Shown here: one piece after another, positions 1 through 9,316 of the stretch
Numbering within the stretch: the first letter of the stretch is position 1
Layout: every line of letters starts with the position of its first letter
Assembly: GCA_016926755.1 (NCBI GenBank)
Contig: JAFGNZ010000312.1
Location: 1-44,812, forward strand
Length of the DNA: 44,812 nt
From: Myxococcaceae bacterium
GTDB taxonomy: Bacteria > Myxococcota > Myxococcia > Myxococcales > Myxococcaceae
Direction: 5' to 3'
Notes under the pieces: generated by a model
The model's input: the letters and a program-made list of their open reading frames with translations, nothing else
The model's database searches: none
What the model was told of the DNA's origin: nothing
Program-made: the position numbers and the translations under genes

Positions 1-1886
<1,886 letters not shown>

Positions 1887-2188
1887 TTCAGAGAGCTCCT
1901 GGTAGGTGTGACCGTGTAAGCAGGGTGGCGGATAGTCCGGAACCCGCCCCCTCCAGTCAAGCTGTTTGCCGCCCTGCGGCAGTGCCTGGCTTATCGGAGC
2001 CAGAGCCTCGACGCAGGCTGACTGCCGCGGTGTCCCCCGCCGTGACGATGAAGAAGTTCACACCTGCGTGGCCTGAACGTTCGGCAGCTGTCAGCCCCCT
2101 CGCGTATCAACGCGCGGCGTCGTGCTTTTGGCCGCGCCGGCCCCGAAGATGGCCGGCTCCTACAGGGTGATAACGGGGGTGCAGTCAC
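1887..2188. other. 302-bp intergenic region between divergent icd and a small plus-strand gene
   Basis: It holds the candidate icd promoter at its left end. The 8-bp palindrome GAACGTTC lies near 2085-2092 and a GATAAC element at 2169-2174 is just before the small ORF. No RNA gene or convincing longer reading frame was found in the remainder. Confidence 0.5.
1932..1960 (-). promoter_or_regulatory. Candidate sigma-70 promoter for icd-mdh
   Basis: On the minus strand TTGACT (1955-1960, 5 of 6 to the -35 consensus) is followed after 17 bp by GACTAT (1932-1937), a weak -10. This places the transcript start about 40 nt upstream of the icd ATG. Pattern match only. Confidence 0.35.
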
Positions 2189-2383
2189 ATGGAATGGCTC
2201 GAGTTCAACCGGTGGTCCCAAGAGGTACAGAAGCGCCTGGCGGTGCAGGTGGCCCGCCTGAGCGAAGTCTCCCAGCACCTGCCGAAGACGCAGGTCACCG
2301 CGACGCAGGCCTACCACCTGCAGTCCATGCTGCGCCGCTTCCCGTGCACCAACCCCTGGGGCCACCCGACCGCCGAGAGCTGA
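2189..2383 (+). CDS. Small hypothetical protein (64 aa)
   Basis: A 64-codon frame starting MEWLEFNRWSQEVQKRL. It is not recognised. The codons are strongly G/C-ended, as in neighbouring genes, and a GGGGG-rich ribosome-binding site lies about 8 nt before the ATG. It is predicted mainly helical and soluble, with no signal peptide or membrane segment; the residues include many Gln, Trp and Arg. It is followed by a hairpin (2402-2424) shared with convergent menE. The competing minus-strand frame here is a shadow of menE's other frames. Likely a real small protein, function unknown. Confidence 0.55.
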   Translation: MEWLEFNRWSQEVQKRLAVQVARLSEVSQHLPKTQVTATQAYHLQSMLRRFPCTNPWGHPTAES

Positions 2384-2401
2384 ACCCGGGGCAGCGGCCC
2401 G

Positions 2402-2424
2402 AGGCCTCCTGGCTCAGGAGGCCT
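2402..2424. terminator. Bidirectional hairpin at the menE / small-ORF convergent ends
   Basis: A perfect 10-bp inverted repeat AGGCCTCCTG (2402-2411) and CAGGAGGCCT (2415-2424) encloses a 3-nt loop. It includes the menE stop codon (2414-2416). There is no T-run on either side, so termination would rest on stem strength or Rho. Confidence 0.6.
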
Positions 2425-3856
2425 GGGCGCGCTGGCGGAGCACCGTGCGCTCCACCTTGCCCATCGCGTTGCGCGGCAATGCGTCGAGGGCGAGAAAGCG
2501 CGCGGGGACCTTGAAGCCCGCCAGCGAGCGCCGGCACCAGGTGTCCAGCTCCTCTGGGAGCGCGTGCCCGGGACGGAGCACCACGAAGGCCACGGGCACT
2601 TCGCCCCAGCGCGCGTCCGCCACTCCCACCACCGCGATCTCCTGCACCGCCGGGTGTGAGGCGATGACCGTCTCGATCTCCACCGGGTAGAGGTTCTCCC
2701 CTCCGCGGACGATCAGGTCCGTGCGCCGGGAGAGCACCGTCAGGCGCCCCCGCTCGTCCAGCATCCCCACGTCCCGCGTGCGCAGCCAGCCGTCCCGAAG
2801 CGCCTCGCGCGTGGCGTCCGGGCGGTTCAGGTAGCCCGCCATCACCGTGGGCCCGCGGAGCTCGATGTCCCCTTCCCTCCCCGCTCCGAGCACCTCTCCC
2901 CCAGGGCCTACCACGCGAACCTCCAGCCCCGGCAGCGCCGGGCCCGCCGTGCGCCCGTCGGCCTCGGCGGGACGCTCCGTCGTCACCTGCGAGCATGCCT
3001 CCGTCAACCCGTAGGTCTGGAGCGCCAGCAGCCTCGCCGCCCGCGCCCTCGCCAGCAGCGGCGCCGGCACCGGCCCCCCGCCGATCAGCGCGAGCCGGAA
3101 GGACTCGGGCATCGGCCGATCCCCCCGCTCATCGAGCACGCGCTCCAGCGTGGTCGCCACGAAGCTCGCGTGCGTCACGCCCTCGGTGTCGATGGCCCGG
3201 CTCACCGCCGCCACGTCGAAGCGATCTTGCAGGAGGAGGCAGCCGCCCTCGTAGGCGCACCGCGTGAGCATCGCCAGCCCGCCGACGTGGAAGAGCGGCA
3301 GCGTGCCCAGCCAGCGCGGCGCCGGGTGGGTCCCCAGGTTCGCCGCCGAGCCCCTCGACGACGCGCGGAAGTTGCCCTCCGTCAGCACCGCGCCCTTGGG
3401 CCTCCCCGTCGTGCCCGAGGTGAAGAGCACGACGCGCGGGGTGGATTCCTCCAGCGGCTCACATGTCGGCGAGGGCGCCTCCACCACATCGGCCCAGGTC
3501 TCGAGGGGCTCGGCGCCCGGGAGACGATCCGCCAGGGAGCCCAGGGCCAGCGTCAGGCGCGGGGAGACGTCCTCGAGGAGCGGCGCCAGCTCCGCCGCGG
3601 TCAGCCGGGCATTGAGCGGCGCGAGCACCGCCCCCAGCCGGCCGAGGGCGAAGAAGAGGAACACACAGGCCGCATGGTTGCTCGAGAGCAGCGCGACCCG
3701 CTCCCCCCGTCCCAGGCCCCGGGCCTGGAGCGCGGCCACCCACCGCCCCACCTCCATGTCCAGCGCCCGGTACGTCCAGCCACGCCCGGCGAAGGTGAGG
3801 GCCTCGGCGTCTGGCCACCGTGAGGCCCCTTGGCGGATGGGACACCCTCCGATCAT
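2414..3856 (-). CDS. menE: o-Succinylbenzoate-CoA ligase (MenE)
   Basis: ATP-dependent activation of o-succinylbenzoate to its CoA thioester in menaquinone synthesis. It is an ANL-superfamily adenylating enzyme of 480 residues. The phosphate-binding loop TSGTTGRPKG is at 146-155, followed by YGLTEACSQ and a GDIELRGPTVMAGYL segment. The hinge region has RTDLIVRGGENLYPVEIE, and the catalytic lysine sits in MGKVER (about 467). The start overlaps menC by 4 nt (ATGA), so translation is probably coupled. The family also includes other acyl-CoA ligases; the assignment to MenE rests on length and on position after menC. Confidence 0.9.
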   Translation of the reverse strand: MIGGCPIRQGASRWPDAEALTFAGRGWTYRALDMEVGRWVAALQARGLGRGERVALLSSNHAACVFLFFALGRLGAVLAPLNARLTAAELAPLLEDVSPRLTLALGSLADRLPGAEPLETWADVVEAPSPTCEPLEESTPRVVLFTSGTTGRPKGAVLTEGNFRASSRGSAANLGTHPAPRWLGTLPLFHVGGLAMLTRCAYEGGCLLLQDRFDVAAVSRAIDTEGVTHASFVATTLERVLDERGDRPMPESFRLALIGGGPVPAPLLARARAARLLALQTYGLTEACSQVTTERPAEADGRTAGPALPGLEVRVVGPGGEVLGAGREGDIELRGPTVMAGYLNRPDATREALRDGWLRTRDVGMLDERGRLTVLSRRTDLIVRGGENLYPVEIETVIASHPAVQEIAVVGVADARWGEVPVAFVVLRPGHALPEELDTWCRRSLAGFKVPARFLALDALPRNAMGKVERTVLRQRAQAS

Positions 3857-4998
3857 CTCGGAAGCCCGAGCCCTGGCTCATCCGGAATCCGGATGCGGCC
3901 TCCCACGGGGTGAAAGGCGTGAACCACCGGCTCCTCCGCCTTGAAGAGGCGCCCCACCGCGAGCCCCGAGGCGAGCCGCCCCGAAGGCAGCGCCGCCGCC
4001 AGGTGGGCGGCGCCCGCGCGCGAGACGACGCCATCCAGCGCGCTCGTCACGAACGCTTCCAGCCCCTGGCGAGCCACCTGCCGGGCGAACATCAGCGCGG
4101 GCAGCAGCCCCCCGAGCACCATCGGCTTGAGGACGAAGGCGCGCGCGGCGGGCATGCCCATCGCGTCCCCCGTCCCCAGCAGCGCGGGGATCGCCTCCGG
4201 CGACGCGAGCGCCTCGTCCGCCGCCAGGGGGAACGGCGCCCGCCGCTGCAGCCGCCACAGGGCCCTGAGATCGTGCGGCGCGACGGGCTGCTCGCACAGC
4301 TCGAGCCCATACCAGCCCAGCCGTTGCACCGCGTGGACCGCCTCCCGCTCGGCCCAGCCCCCGTTCGCGTCCAGCCGGATGTTCACCTCCGGCCCCACGG
4401 CCTCGCGGACCGCCCGCACGCGCGCCTCATCCTCGTCGAGCGTGCGGCCGGCCACCTTGAGCTTCACCGTCCGATAGCCCTCGGCCACGGCGCGGCGGGC
4501 CTCCTCGGCCAGCTCCCGGGGATCCTCCGCCGTGAGCAGCGCATTGACCAGCACCTCCGAGCGCGCGGCCCGGTTGAGCAGCCGGCTCAGCGGGATCTCC
4601 CGCCGCTGCGCGAGCAGATCCAGCAGCGCCAGCTCCACCGCGTGATCCGCCGCCGGGGCCTGCGGCAGCCCCTCTTCCTCCACTCGCAGCCGAACCCCCC
4701 GCCACTGCTCGGGGCTGCCCTCCGGCAGGGTGAAGGCGCCCTCGATGGCGTCCAGGCTGTCGCTGAGCACCTGATCCCTCAGCGCCTTGAGGTGGCTGCG
4801 CAGCACGTGCTCGCACGTGTCGAGCGACTCGGTGCCGAAGGCCTGCAGTGGCATCGCCTCGCCCTGGCCGACCCTTCCCTCCTCGTCCATGAGCCGGACG
4901 AGGAAGCCCTCTCGCGCCGTATAGGTCGTCTGCGCCGTCTTCAGCGGGCGGACGAGCTCCAGTCGCGTGGGCGTGAGCCGCGTCTCCGTGATGTGCAT
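3853..4998 (-). CDS. menC: o-Succinylbenzoate synthase (MenC)
   Basis: Dehydrates SHCHC to o-succinylbenzoate. It is an enolase-superfamily (muconate-lactonising-like) barrel of 381 residues. Visible catalytic features are the Lys pair VKLK (179, 181), metal ligands Asp210 (RLDANG), Glu236 (LCEQP) and Asp261 (AADE), and the opposite lysine Lys291 (LKP). Substrate-capping residues are in the N-terminal half. It lies 4 nt downstream of menA and overlaps menE by 4 nt. Related dipeptide epimerases share the fold, but the operon settles the function. Confidence 0.93.
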   Translation of the reverse strand: MHITETRLTPTRLELVRPLKTAQTTYTAREGFLVRLMDEEGRVGQGEAMPLQAFGTESLDTCEHVLRSHLKALRDQVLSDSLDAIEGAFTLPEGSPEQWRGVRLRVEEEGLPQAPAADHAVELALLDLLAQRREIPLSRLLNRAARSEVLVNALLTAEDPRELAEEARRAVAEGYRTVKLKVAGRTLDEDEARVRAVREAVGPEVNIRLDANGGWAEREAVHAVQRLGWYGLELCEQPVAPHDLRALWRLQRRAPFPLAADEALASPEAIPALLGTGDAMGMPAARAFVLKPMVLGGLLPALMFARQVARQGLEAFVTSALDGVVSRAGAAHLAAALPSGRLASGLAVGRLFKAEEPVVHAFHPVGGRIRIPDEPGLGLPR

Positions 4999-5002
4999 GG
5001 CC

Positions 5003-5950
5003 TCACCTCAGGTACAGACCCAAGGCGAAGAGTAGCCCGAAGACGAGCTGCAGGCGCGCAGTCCCTCCGAGCGCCGCGTTCAGGGCCGCCCCCTGGGCCT
5101 TCAGGACGAGCCGGAGGGGGCCCACCGCCAGCGGCGCGCTCAGGAGTGCGAGAAACACCCACGCGCTGGCCATCCCCAGCCCGAACAAGGCCACCGGAGT
5201 GGCGAACGACGCGGCGAGCATCAGGAGGTACTCCGCCTTGCCCGCGCCCGTGCCCAGCCGCACCACCAGGGTGCGCTTGCCAGCCTTCACGTCCGTGTGT
5301 GCGTCCCGCAGGTTGTTGACGACCAGGAGCGCCGTGCCCAGCGCGCCCACCGGGATGGCGGCCCACCACGCCGCGGGGCTCACCGTGAGGGCCTGGACGT
5401 AGAAGGTGCCCGTCACCGCCACCAGCCCGAAGAACACGAAGACGAACACGTCCCCGAGCCCGTGGTAGGCCAGCGGGAACGGCCCGCCCGTGTAGGCATA
5501 GCCGCACAGCACCGACGTCAGGCCAATGGCCACGATGGGCCAGCCTCCCACCCAGACCAGGTAGATACCGGAGAGGATGGCCAGCCCGAAGCACGCCAGC
5601 GCGCCAGCCAGCACCGTGCTCGGCGCGATCAGCCCGCTCTGGGTGACGCGCATGGGCCCCAGGCGCTCGGAGGTGTCGGCGCCCTTCTTGAAGTCGTAGT
5701 AGTCGTTGGTGAGGTTGGTGCCGATCTGGATGAGCAGCGCGCCCACCAGCGCCGCGAGCGCCGGCAGCCAGCGGCCCACGCCCGCGCCAAAGGCCAACCC
5801 CGTCCCCACCGACACGGGCACGAGCGCGGCGGTGAGCGTCTTGGGGCGGACCGCCAGCAGCCACGCCTTCAGCGGGGGCCGGGAACGGCCCTCGGAGTCT
5901 GTCACGGCGCCAGGCAGGTTCAGGGAAGGCGCGGCGGCCTCGGGCTTCAT
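5003..5950 (-). CDS. menA: 1,4-Dihydroxy-2-naphthoate polyprenyltransferase (MenA)
   Basis: Integral-membrane UbiA-family prenyltransferase that attaches the isoprenoid tail to DHNA, giving demethylmenaquinone. The 315 residues have a short soluble N-terminus and then about eight to nine hydrophobic helices. The first Asp-rich motif is NDYYDFKKGAD (82-92). The second is NNLRDAHTDVKAGKRTL near residue 200. The start at MKPEAAAPS is chosen because its ATG overlaps the menH stop as ATGA. The frame stays open upstream, but that part lies inside menH. Confidence 0.94.
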   Translation of the reverse strand: MKPEAAAPSLNLPGAVTDSEGRSRPPLKAWLLAVRPKTLTAALVPVSVGTGLAFGAGVGRWLPALAALVGALLIQIGTNLTNDYYDFKKGADTSERLGPMRVTQSGLIAPSTVLAGALACFGLAILSGIYLVWVGGWPIVAIGLTSVLCGYAYTGGPFPLAYHGLGDVFVFVFFGLVAVTGTFYVQALTVSPAAWWAAIPVGALGTALLVVNNLRDAHTDVKAGKRTLVVRLGTGAGKAEYLLMLAASFATPVALFGLGMASAWVFLALLSAPLAVGPLRLVLKAQGAALNAALGGTARLQLVFGLLFALGLYLR

Positions 5951-6789
5951 GAGTGGCTCACGGGCGGGTTCTCGAACGGCGGCGCTTCGTACCAGGGTGT
6001 GTGCAGGAAGGAGAGCACTTCCCGCGCGTAGTCCTCCGGCGCCTCCAGGTGCGGAGCGTGGCCACACTCCTGGAAGGCGTGGCTCCAGACCACGGGCAGC
6101 TCCGCCGCCATCTTGCGCGCCGTCAACGTGAACTTCTCGTCCAGCGCCCCGGTGAGCAGCAGCGTGGGCAGGCGCTGGCGGTGCAGCTCATTCCAGTAGC
6201 TCGGCTGGAACCCGAGCCCCATGCACCCCAGCGCCCCCGTCAACCCCTCGGCGGTGCAGGACTTGCGGCGCTCGCGCAGGGCCGCGATCCGCTCGGGAGG
6301 CAGCCGGCGCAGGCTCGCGAACAGGGGCTGGGACTCCCAGTGCTCCACGAAGGCCTCCACGCCCTGGGTGCGGATGAGGGACGCGAGCCGGCCGTCCGTC
6401 TCACGCCGCTCGGCGCGCTCCATACGCCGGCGCAGCCCGGGGGAGCCGCTCTCCAGGATGAGCCGACCAAACCGCTCCGGCCGGTGCAGCGCCGCCCCCA
6501 GCGCGATGCGCGCCCCCATCGAGTAGCCCAGCAGATCCACCGAGGCCACCCCGAGCTGCTCCACCAGCTGGACCACCGCCTCCACCGTCTCGATGAAGCC
6601 CTCGCGGCCCTTGTGCCCGGGCAGCGGCGTCTCCCCATGCCCCGGGAGATCCACCGCGATCGCCCTCACCGCGCTGCCCAGCAACGGCCGCAGGTGATCG
6701 AAGCTGGTGCGGTTGCCGGTGAAGCCATGCAGGAGCACGAGGGGCCGAGGCCCCTCTCCCCAGGAGCTGTACGCGAGGCTCAACCCCAT
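5947..6789 (-). CDS. menH: MenH-type alpha/beta hydrolase (SHCHC synthase)
   Basis: Eliminates pyruvate from SEPHCHC to form SHCHC. It is an alpha/beta-hydrolase of 280 residues with the oxyanion segment LLHGFTG (19-25), nucleophile Ser90 in GYSMG, Asp217 (GALDEKF) and His244 (CGHAPHLE), which form the Ser-Asp-His triad. The start ATG (6787-6789) lies inside the 3' end of menD, a 10-nt overlap. The same frame runs open far upstream through menD, but that part is a shadow. Generic hydrolases look similar; the position between menD and menA supports MenH. Confidence 0.9.
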   Translation of the reverse strand: MGLSLAYSSWGEGPRPLVLLHGFTGNRTSFDHLRPLLGSAVRAIAVDLPGHGETPLPGHKGREGFIETVEAVVQLVEQLGVASVDLLGYSMGARIALGAALHRPERFGRLILESGSPGLRRRMERAERRETDGRLASLIRTQGVEAFVEHWESQPLFASLRRLPPERIAALRERRKSCTAEGLTGALGCMGLGFQPSYWNELHRQRLPTLLLTGALDEKFTLTARKMAAELPVVWSHAFQECGHAPHLEAPEDYAREVLSFLHTPWYEAPPFENPPVSHS

Positions 6790-8537
6790 GGACCTTCTCC
6801 CAGCGCGGCCCCCATCCGTGCGAACAGCTGCCGATGATGCTCCACGTTGCCGGTCCGCTCCGTCCGCACCTCGATGAGGTGCAGCCCGCCCTCCAGTCCC
6901 ACCTTCACCGAGGCGCGCAGGGCCGGCGGTGAGTCGGGGCGGTGGAAGGTGGCGCCGTAGAGCCCCGCCACGTGCGAGAGCTCCAAGCCATGCGGTGTGC
7001 CGAAGAGCAGCTCGAAGTGCTCGGTGGCCTTGGCGATGGGCAGGAAGGAGAAGATGCCGCCCCCGTCGTTGTTCACCACCACGACGGTGAGCGACAGCGC
7101 GTGCCGGTGCGCGGTGAGCAGCCCGCCCACGTCGTGCAGGAAGGCCAGATCGCCGGTGAGCAGCACCGTAGGCCGCCCCGAGGCCGCCGCCACTCCGAGC
7201 GCGCTGGAGACGATCCCGTCGATGCCATTGGCCCCCCGGTTGGACAGCACCCGGAGCGGCATCGCGCTGCCGGGCGCGAAGGCATCCACGTCCCGGATGG
7301 GCATGCTGCTGGAGACGAAGAGGTTCGCGCCGGACGGCAGGGCGGCCACCACCTCGCGGGAGATGCGCGGATCGGTCAGCTCCGCCTGCTCGGCGAACGC
7401 GGCGTCGAGGGCGTTGCGGGCCAGGCGCTCGGCGTGGAGGAAGCTCTGAGCCCACTGCCCCAAGCCACGTGACAGCCCTCGGCAGAGCGCCTCGCACGCG
7501 GCCACGGCCGAGCCCTCGATGACCTGCGCCGCGCGGTGGGCCGGATCGAAGAGCGCCCCCTCGTCGCTGAAGAGGACGGTGTGCGCCCCCGAGGCATCGA
7601 GCCACTGCTGCGGCCCCTTGGGCGTCAGCCCGCCACCGAAGCGCAGCACCAGCTCCGGCCGGTGAGCCTGCGCGAACGGCGCGTGGCGCAGGATCGTGTC
7701 ATACAGGGAGAGCGTCCCGGCGCCTCCGCCATAACGAGCCTGCGAGGTGGCCTCGGCGAGGACGGGGTAGCCCGTGGCGTGCGAGAGCGCGGTGATGGCC
7801 TCCGCGAAGCCATCCTCCTCGTCCCGCGGCCCACAGACGATCAGCCCCTGCTCGGTGGCGGCGATCCGGCGGCGCAGCTCATCGATCGCGTGGGGGGCCG
7901 GCTGGCGCGCCGGCGGGGTGATGCACGTCAGCAGCGCGCCGGGGCGGCCCTCGCGGGCGAGCGCGGAGAGGCGCTCCTCGCCGAAGGGCTCCGGAGTCGG
8001 AGCCAGCGGCTCGCGGAAGGGGATGTTGAGGTGCACGGCCCCGCGAGGCGCGCGCAGCGCCATCCCCACCGCCCGCGAGGCGGTGGCGCGCAGGTGCGTC
8101 AGGGCCGCATCACTCGCCTCGGGCAGGCCCACGTCGGCGAAGAAGCGGGAGAACTCGCCGAACAGGCGCGCCTGGGGAATGGTCTGCGGCGCCCCCCACC
8201 CCTGCAGCTCCAGCGGCCGATCCGCGGTGAGCACCACCAGCGGCACGTGCGCCATCGCCGCCTCGATCACGGCCGGATAGAAGTGCGCCCCGGCCGTCCC
8301 GCTGGTGGCCACCAGCACCGCGGGCGCGCGGGAGTGCTTGCCCACGCCCAGCCCGAAGAAGCCGGCGCTGCGCTCGTCAATGATGGACCAGGTCCTCAGC
8401 CCCTCCACGCGGTGACACGCCAGCGCCAACGGCGAGGAGCGCGAGCCCGGACACACCACCGCGTGCCGGACGCCGCCGCGCACCAGTTCCTCCAACAGGG
8501 ACCGCGCCCAGAGCTGGTTCAGGTTCATGTCAGCCAT
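6780..8537 (-). CDS. menD: SEPHCHC synthase (MenD)
   Basis: Thiamine-diphosphate enzyme that joins 2-oxoglutarate (decarboxylated) to isochorismate, the first committed step of menaquinone synthesis. It has 585 residues in the usual three-domain ThDP layout. The N-terminal domain has RHAVVCPGSRSSPLALA and an ATSGTAGAHFYPAV segment. The C-terminal ThDP/Mg motif runs from GDLAFLHD (462) to NNDGGG (about 489). I start at MADMNLNQ because GGAGGAG lies 5 nt upstream; the longer in-frame start has no ribosome-binding site. It is the first gene of the present menDHACE operon, downstream of an elaborate intergenic region. Confidence 0.95.
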   Translation of the reverse strand: MADMNLNQLWARSLLEELVRGGVRHAVVCPGSRSSPLALACHRVEGLRTWSIIDERSAGFFGLGVGKHSRAPAVLVATSGTAGAHFYPAVIEAAMAHVPLVVLTADRPLELQGWGAPQTIPQARLFGEFSRFFADVGLPEASDAALTHLRATASRAVGMALRAPRGAVHLNIPFREPLAPTPEPFGEERLSALAREGRPGALLTCITPPARQPAPHAIDELRRRIAATEQGLIVCGPRDEEDGFAEAITALSHATGYPVLAEATSQARYGGGAGTLSLYDTILRHAPFAQAHRPELVLRFGGGLTPKGPQQWLDASGAHTVLFSDEGALFDPAHRAAQVIEGSAVAACEALCRGLSRGLGQWAQSFLHAERLARNALDAAFAEQAELTDPRISREVVAALPSGANLFVSSSMPIRDVDAFAPGSAMPLRVLSNRGANGIDGIVSSALGVAAASGRPTVLLTGDLAFLHDVGGLLTAHRHALSLTVVVVNNDGGGIFSFLPIAKATEHFELLFGTPHGLELSHVAGLYGATFHRPDSPPALRASVKVGLEGGLHLIEVRTERTGNVEHHRQLFARMGAALGEGPWG

Positions 8538-8639
8538 ATGCTCCTCCGCATGATGCGAACCGCTCTGCCACGGACCCCAGTGCCGCTCCCGCAGGCCTGC
8601 TCCCCGCGGCCACGACGACAATCTTCTACGTCATTTCGG

Positions 8640-8714
8640 GTGAACATCCACACGGGGTTCAGAACCGTGTGAACCTGCTTCACTCCTGCTTCACTCCTGC
8701 TTCACTCCACGTGG
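8640..8714. promoter_or_regulatory. Operator-like array of GTGAA/TTCAC half-sites
   Basis: The sequence shows a perfect dyad GGTTC-A-GAACC (8656-8666), a perfect dyad GTGAA-N5-TTCAC (8669-8683), and three copies of an 11-bp unit CCTGCTTCACT (8674-8706). That puts TTCAC at 8679, 8690 and 8701, one helical turn apart. The palindrome CCACGTGG (8707-8714) follows, and another GTGAA occurs at 8640. The array lies about 100-180 nt upstream of the menD start and about 40 nt upstream of the plus-strand -35. Binding of a regulator is inferred. Confidence 0.55.
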
Positions 8715-8749
8715 CTCACGAAGCGCGGGCCACCTCCGCCCTGCCCTGC

Positions 8750-8778
8750 TTTACTTTTTTCCGGTTTTTTCATATTTT
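8750..8778 (+). promoter_or_regulatory. Candidate promoter of the SnoaL-OMT-VOC operon
   Basis: TTTACT (8750-8755), a 17-bp spacer, then TATTTT (8773-8778): four of six matches at each hexamer. The -10 sits in a 13-bp inverted repeat ATATTT-T-AAATAT (8772-8784). The predicted leader is about 75 nt to the ATG at 8862. Confidence 0.45.
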
Positions 8779-8861
8779 AAATATTCTTTTGTTTCCGCTG
8801 ATCGGCCTGCCTATCATCGTTGCTCCCCCTTTCATCGTTTCACCCTTTCATGGAGACCGAC

Positions 8862-9278
8862 ATGACGAAGGAGCTGTCCCCGGCCGAGGTGACCCGCATC
8901 ATCGACGATCATTTCAAGGCGGAGGCGACCATGAACATCGATGCCATCATGGCGACCTACACCGATGACATCGAGTTCGACGTCGGCGGGATGCCCGAGG
9001 TGCTGCGCGGCAAGCAGGCCGCCGCCGGTTTCTACAAGCAGCTCTTCAGTGATCTGGTGACGGAGAAGGTTACCCCCCTGCGCCGCCTGGTCGGCCCGAA
9101 CTTCATGATTGACGACTCGATCTTCGAGTGCCGCGCGATCGGCCGGCCCTTCGGCATCGAGGGCAAGAACCGGCCGGTGAAGTTCCGCCTCATGCACATC
9201 TTCGAGATCCGGGACGGGCGCATCAGCCGCGAGAACGCCTGGCTCGACATGGGAGCGATCCAGCGACAGCTCAGCTGA
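8862..9278 (+). CDS. SnoaL/NTF2-like protein
   Basis: 138 residues of the NTF2-like/SnoaL fold. An N-terminal helix pair (EVTRIIDDHFKAEATMN) is followed by IMATYTDDIEFDVGG and a C-terminal sheet ending FRLMHIFEIRDGRISREN. Members act as polyketide cyclases, isomerases or ligand-binding proteins on small, often aromatic substrates; the substrate here is unknown. I choose ATG 8862 (MTKELS) because GGAGA lies 5 nt upstream; ATG 8850 has no ribosome-binding site. It is the first gene of a three-gene plus-strand operon with a methyltransferase and a VOC protein, transcribed from an AT-rich leader. Confidence 0.8.
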   Translation: MTKELSPAEVTRIIDDHFKAEATMNIDAIMATYTDDIEFDVGGMPEVLRGKQAAAGFYKQLFSDLVTEKVTPLRRLVGPNFMIDDSIFECRAIGRPFGIEGKNRPVKFRLMHIFEIRDGRISRENAWLDMGAIQRQLS

Positions 9279-9316
9279 TCAGCAGTTCATCCCCTTGGCC
9301 ACTTGAGGCGCCGATC

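Larger units (their letters stand above)
8538..8861. other. 324-bp divergent regulatory region between menD and the SnoaL-like gene
   Basis: A non-coding stretch with two distinct parts. At 8640-8714 is a cluster of short palindromes and 11-bp direct repeats. At 8745-8850 is a pyrimidine-rich, AT-rich stretch that contrasts sharply with the GC-rich surroundings and contains a candidate promoter. Individual elements are listed separately. Confidence 0.75.

Noticed and set aside
2414-3856. menE as a general acyl-CoA synthetase unrelated to menaquinone
   Set aside because: Its 480-residue length, its 4-nt overlap with menC and its place at the end of menDHAC make MenE the simplest reading. The 606-aa ligase at 24872-26692 is the general long-chain enzyme.
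6790-7605. An apparent N-terminal extension of MenH
   Set aside because: The frame stays open upstream through menD, but the hydrolase domain starts at the ATG at 6789. The upstream part is Arg/Gly/Pro-rich shadow translation.
8674-8706. The three 11-bp tandem repeats as a CRISPR or VNTR
   Set aside because: Units are too short and directly adjacent, with no spacers and no cas genes. Operator-type half-sites are a better fit.
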